DNA from: Branchiostoma lanceolatum
Lineage: Eukaryota > Chordata > Leptocardii > Amphioxiformes > Branchiostomatidae
DNA: 64,000 bases
Direction of reading: 5' to 3'
Assembly (NCBI RefSeq): GCF_035083965.1
Contig: NC_089730.1
Span: forward strand, 17,033,242-17,097,241
Positions 51,112-63,595 of this stretch are shown piece by piece. The notes under the pieces were generated by a model, which ran no database searches, had not been told where the DNA came from, and saw only the letters and a list, made by a program, of their open reading frames with translations. How positions within the stretch are numbered: the stretch's first letter is position 1; each line of letters opens with the position of its first letter. Made by a program: the position numbers and the translations under genes.

Positions 51112-54100
51112 ATGGCGGAAGAAGTGCCACCAGACCTTCTACTGGATATCTACCAAAAAGCAGAGGTAATGTTGGTGATTCTTAGCATTTCTTAATGTGT
51201 TTAAACAGTTTATGGCATTACTTACATTTGCAATAGTTTCTTTCATTTGTTGGCCTGGACTTAAATTCACGATAAGAGGGCAAATGACATTTTCACAGGG
51301 TTTTAAATTCCCAGTGGTAACAATTCTGTAGTACAGTTGCAATGCAATGAGAACGCTTATTTGCCGTGACAGTCAAGAGGTTACTGCAAAAAGCGCAAAC
51401 ATAAAGCCACCACGACAATTTCAAGGTTTACAGTATTGTATTCCATAACAGGACCTGATTCCCAGGAAGGTAAAACGTGCTTGCGACATTCGGTATGAGG
51501 TCCTGATCAAGCTGGGGAACATATTGGACCGTCCCGACCCGGAGGGAAATGACTGGAGGGTCATGGCGTCCAAACTAGACTTACCAAACACCCTGATCGA
51601 CGGCATAGCCTACAAGGAGACAGACAAAACCGTGGCCGTGCTGAGAAAGTCTACCCATGTGTCCACAAGACAACTGGTGAAGGCACTATATGAGATGGGA
51701 CAGAGAGATGCTTTGCAGCTGTTGGTTAACTTTTATTCATCAACAAATTGTAAGTTTCAGACAGTTACATACTTCATATGTTAACGCCAACTCTTATAAA
51801 TCCGCCAGGTACCCTAAGACCATTGACAAAAAGCAGCGTTCTGAAGAATGTCTTGAACACCTGGATATCTGAAGTGTTGGTTTGCCTACTAGTAATTACC
51901 AATGATGCTGTAGTGCAAATCTTGTATATCTCTTCAAATTTACAATTTTTTTTAAATGTGGCAGCTTCAGAGTACCTTACAGCATTTTAAGAAAGTTACT
52001 GTTACTAACAGCATATACCTAAGAAGGGGCTGTCACTTATTTTGCTGAAAGCCTTACTGTTGATATAAACATCGAATTGTTGTGATGAGACATTGAATAC
52101 AATGTATATTGTGTTCAATATACTTGTAAAGGGGCACATGGGCTCTGCACAAATAAGTTGTATAACAATGTTGTGATTAAGATTTATTTATAATCTAATT
52201 CAATTGCTGTTGAAATGCACAGTGTACAATGCACAGGAAATAAAAAAAAATGATATAGCTACCTTCAAAAAATTTCTCTTGCCATACTGATAGGTGAAGA
52301 TCCTGTAGAGGCAAGGGCCATTCCAGTGGTGAGTCATAAATGATTTTATCAATGAAGCTTGAAATATTGTTGCAAGTACTATTAAGACAATGATACTATC
52401 ATATTATTATATGTTTCACAATCATGTGAGAGATCCACATGGTGAGAAGGAGTAGAATAGAATGAAGGTTTGTTTTATCTTGGATGTCCTTTTTCAGTCC
52501 GTAACTTAGATATTTTAAGGTATTATCAGGTTTAGTTCCATGTACTTAGTAAGGCCTCCGTCGCTCAATATTGACAATCAGAAGCCCAATTTGTTTGACA
52601 TCAAGTTTTCTTTCACCCTCCCAGAGAACACACTCCATGGATGAACCGATGGAGTCTGATGAGCGCTACCCTGTACAAGTCCGTCCAAACAGGGCCGTGT
52701 CAGAGCCCGTGGATAGTGGGTACGGGGGAGACAGCTGTCGTTTGCCGAAACAAGAGTCTGATCAGGGAAGAAAGGGAGTCACCGGTGGACCTACACTGAA
52801 CACCTCATTTTCTTCCACGTCTTCGTTTCCGCAGTTCAGCCAAAGTGTGTTCATTTCTCTTTCTATTATGATTACAGATATAGAAATGATGTTAAATGCA
52901 TCAACACCTTGAATTATGATTTTCCTCTGTTGTTTTGTATCATATTATGTTTTTTTTTGGGGGGGGGGGCAGAAAGCTTTAAAATTGGTGGTTTTACAGT
53001 TCTGAAGTAAAACAACAATGTTCTTTTCACCTGGAAGGTTCCACAGAGGACCACATAGAGGAGGAATTTTTCTGCGAGGAATCCAAGCAGTTTTGGTACG
53101 CTGTCAAGGGCAGCTCAGCAGAGTTCAAGGTCGGTGTTAAAGTAACTAGTGTTTAAGATTACTTATAGATGAGTCTAGGTCAGGTTAAGTTGGACCCTTT
53201 GCATGATTTTGATATTGATATCTTTTAGACTTAAAAAAAAAATTGGAAATAAAATGATTAGTATGACCAAACTGGTTGTGTACTGACCAGGTTACTATGT
53301 TGGCAAACTAGATGTGTGTGGATTTGATATTCTACATGTATATGAGAGATCAACTTTTGTTGCGGACCATTATGCAATGTTTCGAGCGGTTAACATTACA
53401 ATTATGGTATAGCAAAAGTGTAGGTCTGACAATACAAAGGTGTGGTAAAGGGTGGTAAGCTACATTTTTTCCGACCTCCTGTGTTGTCCAGATTTATTTC
53501 CACTTTGTGACAGCTATGAAGAACGCCTTCCCAAACGATCCACTGGCTACGCAGCTCAAGAACAACAAAGTCCTGAAACTCATCAAATATGTCTTTGGGA
53601 TAAAAGGTAAAGCAGTACTATAGGTTACATATTGTGTGCTTGTAAAGCTGTTGTTTCTGAAAAAGATTTAGTCTGTTTCTTTTTAATTGTAATAAAAAAT
53701 CTGAAATCTGAAATTTATAGATAGACAAAACTTAAGTTGGCAAACAATAGCTTTTGTGCGTAAAGTTTTTGGCTTGTCAGTGTATTTACATCCACACATT
53801 GTACAATAGAATATGTTTTGAATGAGTGTTTTTAAATATTACTTTTTATTTCCTTATCAAGGTGACAAACGTGATGAGGTACAGGTGGGCAAGTTTGTGC
53901 TCCTCCTTGGCTGGTTTGGACCGTTCAAGGCAGATGCACAAGGACACTGCATATGTCTGGCACAGGTAAACATGCCTTTTCTTACTATAATAAAGCGATG
54001 ATTAAAAGAAAACAAACTCAGGTAACATTACATCCAGAATATGTCCATCGTGTCATTGGTTGGTAGTTGCTAGAAAACACACTTGTCTAGGATTGAATCA

Positions 54101-55179
54101 AGGTAGTCCCTCTGTTTTCAACTTTTTCTTTTTATGTATTTGCCACAGATCCAGTCACTGATAGATGGGTCAACTACAAGAGTGGGCAACAGGCTGGACA
54201 GGTAAGCTGTGAATTAAGAAGAATACTTTAATTCTTTTGAGTTTTGAAATTTGAGGTAACAATCTGATTATCCACAAGGAAATTTACTCTAAGACCACTA
54301 CTAGTACATTTGTCAAAAAGGTGAATCTAAAGAGACCTACAAACAAACTAATGCAGAAGTAATCCCTGAGGTATGCGCACTTTAGATATCCAGGTGTTTG
54401 AGACATTTATGAGGCCTTAACAACACTGTTTTTTTAGATGTGGCTGTATTGGGGTGCCCAGCGGAATAATGTTAAATGACAATGTATCATTTTTGTTCCA
54501 ATGAAAGCAGAATTTTGATTAATCTCTCTGCATTCCTTTTCAAACAGCTGGTTTGCAGGTTTCCTCAGCCAAGATGAAGCGAACCGTCGGCTGAAAGGAC
54601 AGAAGAGAAGCACGTTCTTGGTGAGGTTCAGCGAGAGTCTGAGAGACGAGGGCGGCTTCTCTGTAGGTCTGAGTGTTGGAGAGGACCAAGAACCTGTACA
54701 CTTCAACATCAAGGTGAGCTATGCAGCATCCAAACATTCAGAAGTGATCTTAACACTACCAGTACATCAGTTATATTGCTAAATGCTGTTTTGCTCCATT
54801 ACATGAGAAAATGATCTTTCCTAATCTTTGTGTGCTGACATCATCATCTAATCAAGTTTTAGTCAATCACATCATTTTTGCGTGCATTAGGTTGGGGGTG
54901 ACCTTTATCAACATATTGTGTTTAAAGTTTATCAAACATTGTTTCAAACACCAGGGGAACCCGACGGCAGCTGCAGCCACGGGACCCTTTGACGCATGTT
55001 TGGAGTTCGTGCCAGACAACGAACCCGCCAAGACGTACCCAGACCTGGCGACGCTGGTGAACAAGCGACTTATGAGCGGGAACCCTGTGTACGGAGACGT
55101 GTTCTGCGTTCGGCCATGCCAGGACTTGCCCTTGAACGTGACCTTCACAGGTTACGAGGAAAATGGCGGTAGACCATAG
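51112..55179 (+). CDS. Death-domain / EF-like linker / SH2 protein
   Basis: Ten exons: 51112-51165, 51452-51749, 52294-52328, 52625-52844, 53038-53129, 53492-53606, 53862-53965, 54149-54201, 54548-54713, 54955-55179, total 1362 nt, 453 residues, all phases consistent. Residues about 36-112 form a death domain of MyD88/IRAK type (NDWRVMASKLDL, STRQLVKALYEMGQRDALQL). A Ser-rich, probably disordered stretch follows. About 220-320 is a helical region (FWYAVKG, VQVGKFVLLLGWFGPF) that recalls the EF-hand-like linker before the SH2 domain in Cbl and STAT proteins. The SH2 domain begins with SWFAGFLSQDEANRRL and has the phosphotyrosine pocket TFLVRFSES (Arg350), then GGFSVGLSV and TYPDLATLVNKR. The C-terminus is short, without kinase or STAT DNA-binding region. 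It is likely a cytoplasmic adaptor joining death-domain complexes to tyrosine phosphorylation (inference). I know no vertebrate orthologue. Confidence 0.85.
51256..51435. mobile_element. Old TACTGTAAAT-family MITE in intron 1
   Basis: It starts near TGGACTTAAATTCACG and ends AAGGTTTACAGTA, with AAAGCGCAAACATAAAGCCA inside as in the copy at 12262. It ends 16 bp before exon 2 of the death-domain/SH2 gene, so it supplies part of that acceptor region. Confidence 0.5.
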
Positions 55180-57960
55180 ACACTAACCTAAGCAGTTTGC
55201 AGCTGTCAGAACTCAATGTTCTGTTGGAGTAACATCGAGCTAGTCACCATTGAAACATACAATACAATGTACATGAAATGTTAGAATTGGTTTAATGTTT
55301 GCATGAACTGGAAGCTTTGCATTCAGAAGGTTGAGGGTTCAAACCCTGGCTGGGTCATACCAAAGACTTAAAAAATGGTACATATTGCTTTCTCTTCTAT
55401 AATCACTCAGCATGCATGAGAATGAGTATGAAAGTTGAGTAAACTCCACTACTGCTACTGTAGACTTCTCTGTGACCCAAGGCCTATAGAAACAGAGATG
55501 GACACTGTCCAGTATGTACCAGAAGGCTTTTCTTACCCTTTAAGGCTTTTAATGTTTGTACTTTAAACACTGTGAAAATGAGCCATGTGTTGCACTACAT
55601 CACTAAAGATCTAATAGATTGCCACAAAACTCTGCGAACTTAAATGAATTTACAGTATTATGCTATATTGAGGAGCTGAGCAATCCAATGCAACAACAAA
55701 ATGTGTGTCATAGTCTATTATTAGGCTAATTCATACTTTTTCTGTAATGATCCTCTAAATGATCACTTGTAACTTCAAAAATACATGTAGTTAAGGAGTT
55801 TTTGCCTAGGTAACAGTGGCCACTATGTAATTTTGTAGTCCTCTGGGACAAGTTGAACTACTGTACACAGTTAGTGACAGATTTTGTGTTGCATATGTTA
55901 GTTATGACTATGTTTTATGTATGATATAAAGACACAGTTCTATGTTGTTGCTGCATATTTGAGATGTATTAGAGGAATGTGATGTCACTGTTGCCATGCT
56001 GGTTGGTTGTTTTACCTATAGATTTGCATACAGTCAAACCTGCTCAAGAAGACCATTCAGGGGACCAGTAAAATCTGGTCTACCTGGACTATAGACAGAA
56101 TTCTTAATGCTTGCGTCAATGGCCAAAAATTATCTAAAGGATTATTATTGGTCAAGAGGTCACATTGGATGGGTGGTCCTTATTTCGAGGTGGTCACTTG
56201 AACAGGTATGACTGTATTTTTCATGTTGTCATTATAGTGACTTCCAACATATTTGGCAACTTCCAGTTTCAACTCTCAAATATGTTACTAGTGTTAAGCA
56301 CACTATAAATACAATGAATGTGTGTATATTATGTTGATTTACACAGTATTTATATTATGTAGATTTTAGTGTTTTACAAATTGAATGTTGTGTGTTTGAA
56401 CCATTACTTAAATAGCAAACTTTTTGTTGTGGAATAGTTGGCCACCTTTTTATGATATAATTTTTCCTTCCACCGCCTTTTATCTTTTATCTATGTATTT
56501 TTGTGTCATGTTGTCTGCGAATAGGAGTAAGACAAAGTTATTGAAAAAAATCTGTGTGATTTGATGAGAAGATTTAGATTAATGTGTTTACTTGATGTGT
56601 TATACTAGTTGATTACTCATACATTGTTCTTCTCAGAAACTTTATGATTTTGTCAACTGTATAAAAGTTAGGAGCTTGCATTTATTGAATAAAGTACTTT
56701 CAAGATTGTATTCACAGCAACTGACTGTTACTTTACTTTGTAATTTGCAAGCAGCAGAATCAGAATAATTGTCAGATTGCACAGCTTCAAAAAGTCATTG
56801 AATTCAAAAAGCAATTAAAACAACAAACTTACCTTTGATGATAAACTTTGAATGGTCCCATAACCATTTTACATAAGGAGAAAGATATTATATGATTTTT
56901 ATTATTTACATGTAAGAAATGTATTGTCCATCTTTTGAAAGTTACAATATATGATTGGGCACCCCTATAGCAAAAGTGGTATAGTCCCCGAAGAGCACGC
57001 TGGTCCTACTTCCGGGTTTCGATACACCAACGACTCCCGCGGCTGTCACGTATGTTTTGCTCTCCTACTTTCATACGGTAAGTTTACTTCACTGCATTTC
57101 TCATCCCTTTCATGTATAATGATGATGGTTAGAGTATCCGGGGACGATACACACGAACGCGAACAAACAGTGACACACACCAAAAAAGTTGAACGCCGCA
57201 GCTGCACTGAAAAAGTGTTATCGTAGTTCCTCATCAGTCTCCGGTAATTAGTTTCCTCGTTAGATTTATCTGCGATGCGATATTCACATAATGTTATATG
57301 CCGCTCTCTATCGAAGCCCTAAAATTATCACAAACACTCCTACGTTACTCAAGGCCAATCTGAAGTAATTTTATGGATGACTTTCCACGCGCATCGATTT
57401 TTGTCAGTTTCTAAAATAGAGAAAATTAACAAAAATCGTAACCATAGCATGTCCAGAACGTAAGATATCAAAACTGGAAGTACTGCTGCAGTACCAGGGA
57501 AATTCACCAAGGGGCCCATGATTAAACCTACCCTTTGTTTCGCTGATGTCTACCCTCATACGAAGTATCCGAGAGATCCACTCCAACGTCTAGAGTTATT
57601 ATGTGCTCATGTACAACTTGACAAACAAACCCTGGACATACAAACCCTCCTACAAACGGCGCTGTAAACATAACCTTCATGGCAAAGGTAATTATGCCCA
57701 CTTAGAACTACAGCAATAAGGTTAGCGTCAATTGTATAAATGTAGAAACAAGGGAGGAACAAGTGTTATTGTTTCACTATCTTTCGAAACATTAGAAAAC
57801 ACACTCATATTGAGAGAACAAGAATAAAAGTTTTGTGTGTTAGATTGATTTCATAACCTTCACATCATAAGAACAAGCCTCGCAATTCACAAATGTAGAT
57901 GCTACTTCATGATGTCTTCCGTCACACTGTTACAAGGTACTTCCCCGTCGAGCCTTGCAG
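55180..57960. other. 3' region of the DD-SH2 gene and spacer to the kinase gene
   Basis: No additional coding gene was recognised. A possible untranslated first exon of the kinase gene ends at about 57078 (ATACG/GTAAGT), matching an acceptor CCTTGCAG at 57960 just before the kinase start codon. That link is only inferred. Confidence 0.4.
56688..56693 (+). terminator. Candidate poly(A) signal of the DD-SH2 gene
   Basis: AATAAA in the context TTGAATAAAGTACTTT, 1.5 kb after the stop codon. Confidence 0.4.
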
Positions 57961-57972
57961 ATACGTTAAGCA

Positions 57973-60900
57973 ATGCCACCTGTCGGAACTGAGAAGGACT
58001 GCAAGTTCGAGGGGCAAGGATTCGAGTCCACACTGAGCTCTGTTCTAGAGGACATTGAGTCTGCCCTGAGGCTCCTTGCTGACGACCACCCCGCCAGACA
58101 GCACTGTGTGTTGGCCAGACGGAAGTTGGAATGGTTACTAACGACTGAGCAGAACACAGTAAACCAACAGGACCTCACACAACCATGGGAACTGCTGGGA
58201 CAAGGCGCTTTTGCAAAAGTAATCTGCATTTCCTCATTTTATAGGAAACAAAACACACACACTGTTGACAAAAATGTTACTACACGTGGCTTCATTGAAT
58301 AACGATTGCATAAGATACATTGTACGGGAACTTCTATTCCTAAACAACAACAATTCTGGGCAACCTTACACTACACTTCAACTAGACGTAGATTAGGGGT
58401 AAGGCTAAAATCACTACATGCGCTCGTATACTTGTAAGTTGTACAGTGTTTGGCGGAATTTCATACACTTGGGACGTTTCCTATGCGCTGTCCTAGATTT
58501 ACTATGCAGGGATAATCACATGTAATTTTACCAATGGATTTGAACCATTTGATTTTTTTATCCATTGAGATAACTTGTAGATGACAGACATGAAGGTAAT
58601 ATATTACACATTTAATTAGAAAATGATATTCATCAGGACACACAATTTAGCAACAGATCGTATAGCTCACATTACATATCGCTTATACCCATTGAAAGTA
58701 AAATTTGTTTAGCCTGATTGACAATGAGCAATATCAAATACAACCTTTTCTTCATTGTCCATCTGTAAGGTCTTCAAGGCGCGGTTGAAAGGCTCGACGG
58801 TTGCTATAAAGGTGCAGATAAAGAATGACACGACAATAGTGGAACAGCGGGTCTTGAGGTAAGAAAGTCTTGTTTGTAAAGGTTCCAAAACAAGGGTGCA
58901 CTCGTAACACGCCATCTCATATCGGGCCCACCACTTGTGTATCCCGAACAACGACCCTGGCGTACTGGCCTGAGATTCGTCCTTCTCCGCGGCTGCGTTA
59001 GTGCTGGCCAGTCGCCGGCCAATCAGATACTCCTCCACCTGTTGTAGGAGGGAAAGTTAACAGCCAATCACGTTGCTCCATGACCGTAAGCTGTGATATG
59101 ATTGGATGACAATAAGAGATAGAGTATCCTATCAATACTCCTTTTTTTCATCCCTAGGCATCTGAGTCATGAGAACATCGTGGCGTTCCGTGGCACAGGT
59201 CACCTATCGGAAGACGTCCCCCAGTTCCTCTTGAATAAGGGCAACCAATTTATCGGTACGTTCAAATTAAAGCTCACGTTGACATGTCTCTAATACTTTC
59301 TGTTTTGCTGTGTTGGAAATAACATGTCTCATGATGTCTATCCAAAGGAAGACATCCAAAAACTGGTATATTTTTGTATTATACTTTTAATGCTATCCAA
59401 TACATACAGAAGGAATGACTTTAAATTTTCGACTGTAACATTTTCGGTTTTGATCAAAATCTGAGTCAATGACGCGCACTTATCTTCGTGATGTGTGACG
59501 TCAGGAGTGTCCTCAAAGGGCCCGGAAGTCTATACCTTTCGCCGTCCCGGATCCCGTAGGTTGACGGGCCCGTACGTTTATATCGTGACTTGTAATGTTA
59601 GTTAGCATCGTGAATCGAAGTTGCTTCTTGTTGTATTCTACAGTGATGGAGTATCTCCCTGACAGCTTGCTGGATTACGTAGAACGGCGGAAGACTCCAG
59701 AACGACAAGGCTTGACCGCAAACATCGTGTGGAAACTGGGCAGCCAGATCGCGCATGCGCTCCACTACCTGCATTCGCTGCCAGACCCTATAGCACACAG
59801 GGACCTGAAACCCGATAATGTGCTGGTCAGTTGAGACGGTTATGATTTTATCTGTGTTATACATTTTGTCTACATTAACATAAAAGCATAATCGTACACA
59901 ATGAAACAATGATTTCAAAATACTTTGCATATGACAAGTGATTTCAGCACACTAAAGCTATTATTATGGATTTTATATTCCTCTATTATCAGCGTGGAAG
60001 TCTATATTAAGATCTTATTTGTACTGTTTGTAGCTGGATCCAGGGTCATTAAGTATGCGCGTGAAGCTTGCTGACTTCGGACTGGCCTGTCATAGCTACG
60101 AGCTACGGAACAGGAGGGACGAGGTGGGCCATAGTTTTGTTATTCACATTCTCCCAGTACGCAAAGCTTTGCCCGTAGCCTACACAATACACATTGGGGA
60201 AGGTTCTGCTAAACCAGGCTGAGGTTTCCACTTTAGTGGGCATAGCCTCTAACCAACTGTTAGCCAATCAGATAATGTTTTCTTTACTTTAGCTGATATT
60301 AATTGGACACATTATCATATATAGACGAGCATCATTTTCATACGACATATTATACAATCATATTTAGGTTGAAAATAGAGCTTTGGTCTGTCATTTTTAT
60401 CTTATTTTGAAAGAATAAGAATGCTTGCACTTGGTAAAATGTTTTGGTCACTGCTCGCGTTCATTCCCAGCTTGCCCAGATCCGATGGAGAGCACCCGAG
60501 CTGCAACATTACAGCAAAGGTGCCGCCACTGGTACACAGGCGTCAGATGATGGTGACGAGGGTGACTGGTCGGACACAGATGACCTGGACTTGGAAGAAG
60601 ATCCACCTGTAACTAAAGGTAAATACATGTTACGACGATTTCAGACCCAGTGAAAGAGCCGTTTCTGTTTGTAAATGAGTAGCACAAAATTCTGCTGAGT
60701 TGTCTCTTCGCAATTTGCAGGCCTCTTTCAACATGCTGCAAGTTTAGTAACGGAGTCGTCAAAGAATAGATGGATATCTTATGGCCTGCGACACAATTTA
60801 GTTAGCTAGTTTGAAGTACAGATGTAGCTAGATTGATGTTTTCGTTCTTTGATTCCCTGGAATAGACGTCCAGAAGGTCAAGGAAGAAGAGGTGTCACCT

Positions 60901-63595
60901 TCCATAGAGATGTTCATGCGCGCCGACATGTTCTCATACGGCCTGCTGCTGGGGTACCTCATCACCGGGGAAAAGCCGTACGAAAAGCACGGAACCTTCA
61001 CGCTGCAGAATCCAGCTAAAACAACCCAAGTACCGCAGAAAGTCGTTCTTCATTCTTCCCTGTCTGGGCCTCTGCCAGAGATCATCAAGAGCTGCTACGA
61101 CGACGAGCCGACTGCACGACCAACTTCGGAGGACATAGTTGCTCAATATTTCAGTGGTGAGATTGTCATTTAGATTATTCACTCTCGTCTTTCGTGAATA
61201 GGTTTCATCAGGTTGGTAAGCCAGTGGTTAACAAGCACTGCACGAAATGGCCTCGTATCCCGGCGTATACGTACAGGGATTCCTCCGGAAATATTCCATA
61301 TCCCGGTGCGGATTTAGCGTATCCGATATAATTAACGGATACGCTAAATCCGCACCGGGATATGGAATATTTCCGGAGGAATCCCTGTACGTACACGCCG
61401 GGATACGAGGCCATTTCGTGCAGTGAAGGATCTTAGTGCGCAACTAATGTTTTTCACATTTTAGTGGACCGTTTGCTAACTTCCTCAGGGCAACGAGGGG
61501 GATACAAGCCCAGTCACGTTTGGGACCGCATCCTTTACACTGCAGCGACACCTAGCAGCAGTGCAAAGTAGTACCAGTCAGTATTGCCCTTGAATGAAGT
61601 TGGCAGACGGTCAAAGTGTACAAAGAACTTTGTTAACCACCCAATTGTTCTGTTGTCAGATAGAAGAGCCATCATACTAGGATGTCATATTCATTTAGAA
61701 GGACGTGATACTGTTGAGCGGTTTACTGGTGATTTTCAAAGAATGTTGACAAAACTGTGAAACAGCGGGTATTGCTGATTGGTGTATGTGTATGTTGATC
61801 ATTGCAGTTGACGATAACCCGTACGAATCAGAGGCCCTGAAAGCAGAGTTCTTCTCCTGTGGATTTCTACAGGACACCAAGATCTTCGTGGCAGATTCTC
61901 TGGTTGGTGAGGTAAAGGAAAAATATCCCATAAACTATTTTTCTATAGATAAGAACCAGCGTTTTACGCAACGTGATCGCGCTTCCCGCTGCCATGCTGG
62001 TGTCCTTATTTGCATTCGGACTTTAAAAGAGGAGAATATTATTAGTAGAATACTTCAGGCATGTGTCATTGGCAAACGCATAATGATAAGTATCGGTACG
62101 TGAAGTAGTGTAAGATATTGTAGTTTGAAGATGGTATTAGAGGAGTAGCGTATGAGGAAAATGTACAGTGCAGAGCAATTTCATCACAGATCATGCTTGT
62201 CGAATCAACACAACTGCAACAAATACAGTATGTATATAACCACTTAATTATCCTTGCTTTTTTTCCTGCGGATTATCATAGTCTACCGAAGGTTTCCGAT
62301 ATGACGGCATCCGGCCACAGGGGTACCCACAGGAATGTCTGGAATGTTACGTAGAGGTGAAGGACAAACCCTATCACAATATACCAGAGGACTGGGAACT
62401 ACAGTATGAATACAATGGTAAGATCCGCATGTACAGTTGGGCATGTTGAATAGGATTTGACTTGCAATTATTTGCTGACGTGACATTCTCGTATACTGTG
62501 AAACAATAAGGATTTTTAATGGTGAAATCCAAGCAGATACATATCAAGGATTTCGATTGGTGAAACCATTGCAGATACATAACGCTGGTTTTGATTGGTG
62601 GAATCCTTGTAAATAAACAGCCATGATCTTGATTGGGGGTTACCCTTTTCAGAACATTACGTGACGTTTAAGCATCAGGCAGACCAGAAGATCATTGACG
62701 ACAACCCGATGTTAGCTCTTAAAGTACTAGTCACAGACAGGGCAGGGGAGGAGGAAGAGCAGAAACTTGAACTGAAGTGAGTTCGAGAACTTTCCTGTTT
62801 TTTTTGGTCGTTATTTTTCGATGATGATGATGATGATTTTTCGCCAGAAGTTTTACATTTCTCACTGAGCTTTGTCCATCCTGGTATGCAGATACAGATG
62901 ACATAACATGTACGGACCTTTTGGAAACTCACCCTTTCTCCTGTCCATAATACACATGTGAGTTGGTTTAATTGAATTCCCTGGACATTGCAGGTTTGTG
63001 GAAAGTACGTACTGTCATCATCGCGCTATGAGAGAGATCTGGCGCAGTTTGCAGGAGCCCGAACAGCGGGAGCTGGTGCCATGCAAGAGCATCGTCCATC
63101 CTTACTACAGCACGTCATTTGGTCTGCATGTGGCAATACTGACCAACGAGGGTCCGGGCAACCCCCAGAAGTTTATCTTTGCGAGGAGAGCTAAGCGAGA
63201 AGGTGGTTTACGACATTGTAACAAATTATGGTGGTAACGTCATCAATATGTCCGATATATAGCGTCCTAAAACATTAAGTCACTGAAAAGGAGCGTAGCC
63301 CTCATCGGAACGTTGTAAACACATTTAGACAAGTGGGAAGGGTTCTTGAACTTTGACCCAGACCACAATGCATCACGACTGCAAATGCGAACTTGGAACC
63401 GTTAAATGGCTTATTGTATTTACTCGCTTATGTCTCTATTCTCTAGGCATGGCTAGTCCAGGAACCTTCACGTGTGGTGCGGTGGAGAGCTGCTCAGTAA
63501 AGGACTACATCGTGAAGGAGAATGGCGACACAAACGTGTCTCTTCTAAAGACAGCCGCTAGGGGGCTAGACGAGGAACTCCGTGTTGAGCTAAAG
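57973..63595 (+). CDS. Protein kinase with Nudix-like C-terminal region (continues off the window)
   Basis: Exons seen: 57973-58218, 58770-58858, 59158-59255, 59644-59825, 60034-60123, 60471-60618, 60866-61156, optional 61489-61560, 61808-61911, 62282-62417, 62653-62776, 62994-63202, 63447-63595, then a GTGACA donor. About 622 residues (646 with the optional exon) are visible. The kinase domain looks catalytically complete: GQGAFAKV (76-83), VAIK (Lys96), HRDLKPDN (Asp198), LADFGLA (Asp219), WRAPE (Glu245). An acidic insert (DDGDEGDWSDTDDLDLEED) follows APE, and the domain closes with PTARPTSEDIV. Overall it resembles tyrosine-kinase-like Ser/Thr kinases (IRAK/RIPK-like). After a region of about 200 residues with no recognised domain comes GLHVAILTNEG, KFIFARRAKREG, ASPGTFTCGAVES and TAARGLDEELRVEL, the order of strands and helix seen in Nudix domains. 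The box reads RGLDEE instead of REUxEE, so hydrolase activity is doubtful. The start follows the acceptor at 57960. Confidence 0.82.
61236..61425. mobile_element. Near-perfect 190-bp palindrome in kinase intron 7
   Basis: The element starts CACTGCACGAAATGG and ends CCATTTCGTGCAGTG and is flanked by AAG on each side (61233-61235 and 61426-61428). The arms are about 90 bp with a single mismatch apart from the central six to ten bases. It is a foldback MITE that must be very young. The CACTG termini and 3-bp duplication fit CACTA/EnSpm, though this is only a guess from end sequence. Confidence 0.85.
61489..61571 (+). other. Optional or alternative terminal exon of the kinase gene
   Basis: After a good acceptor (TTCCTCAG) the frame continues from exon 7 for 27 residues (GQRGGYKPSHVWDRILYTAA...) and reaches a stop at 61569-61571. 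Used as a last exon it would give a kinase-only protein. Used to 61560 with a weak GTGCAA donor it is 72 nt and keeps phase. Skipping it also keeps phase, since exon 9 joins exon 7 directly. Confidence 0.5.

Noticed and set aside
51112-55179. Calling this gene a STAT
   Set aside because: There is no STAT coiled coil, DNA-binding domain or C-terminal Tyr motif; only the linker and SH2 are reminiscent, and a death domain is at the N-terminus.
57973-58218. A death domain at the N-terminus of the kinase (as in IRAK)
   Set aside because: The first 70 residues are helical-looking but lack the death-domain W and spacing seen in the neighbouring gene.
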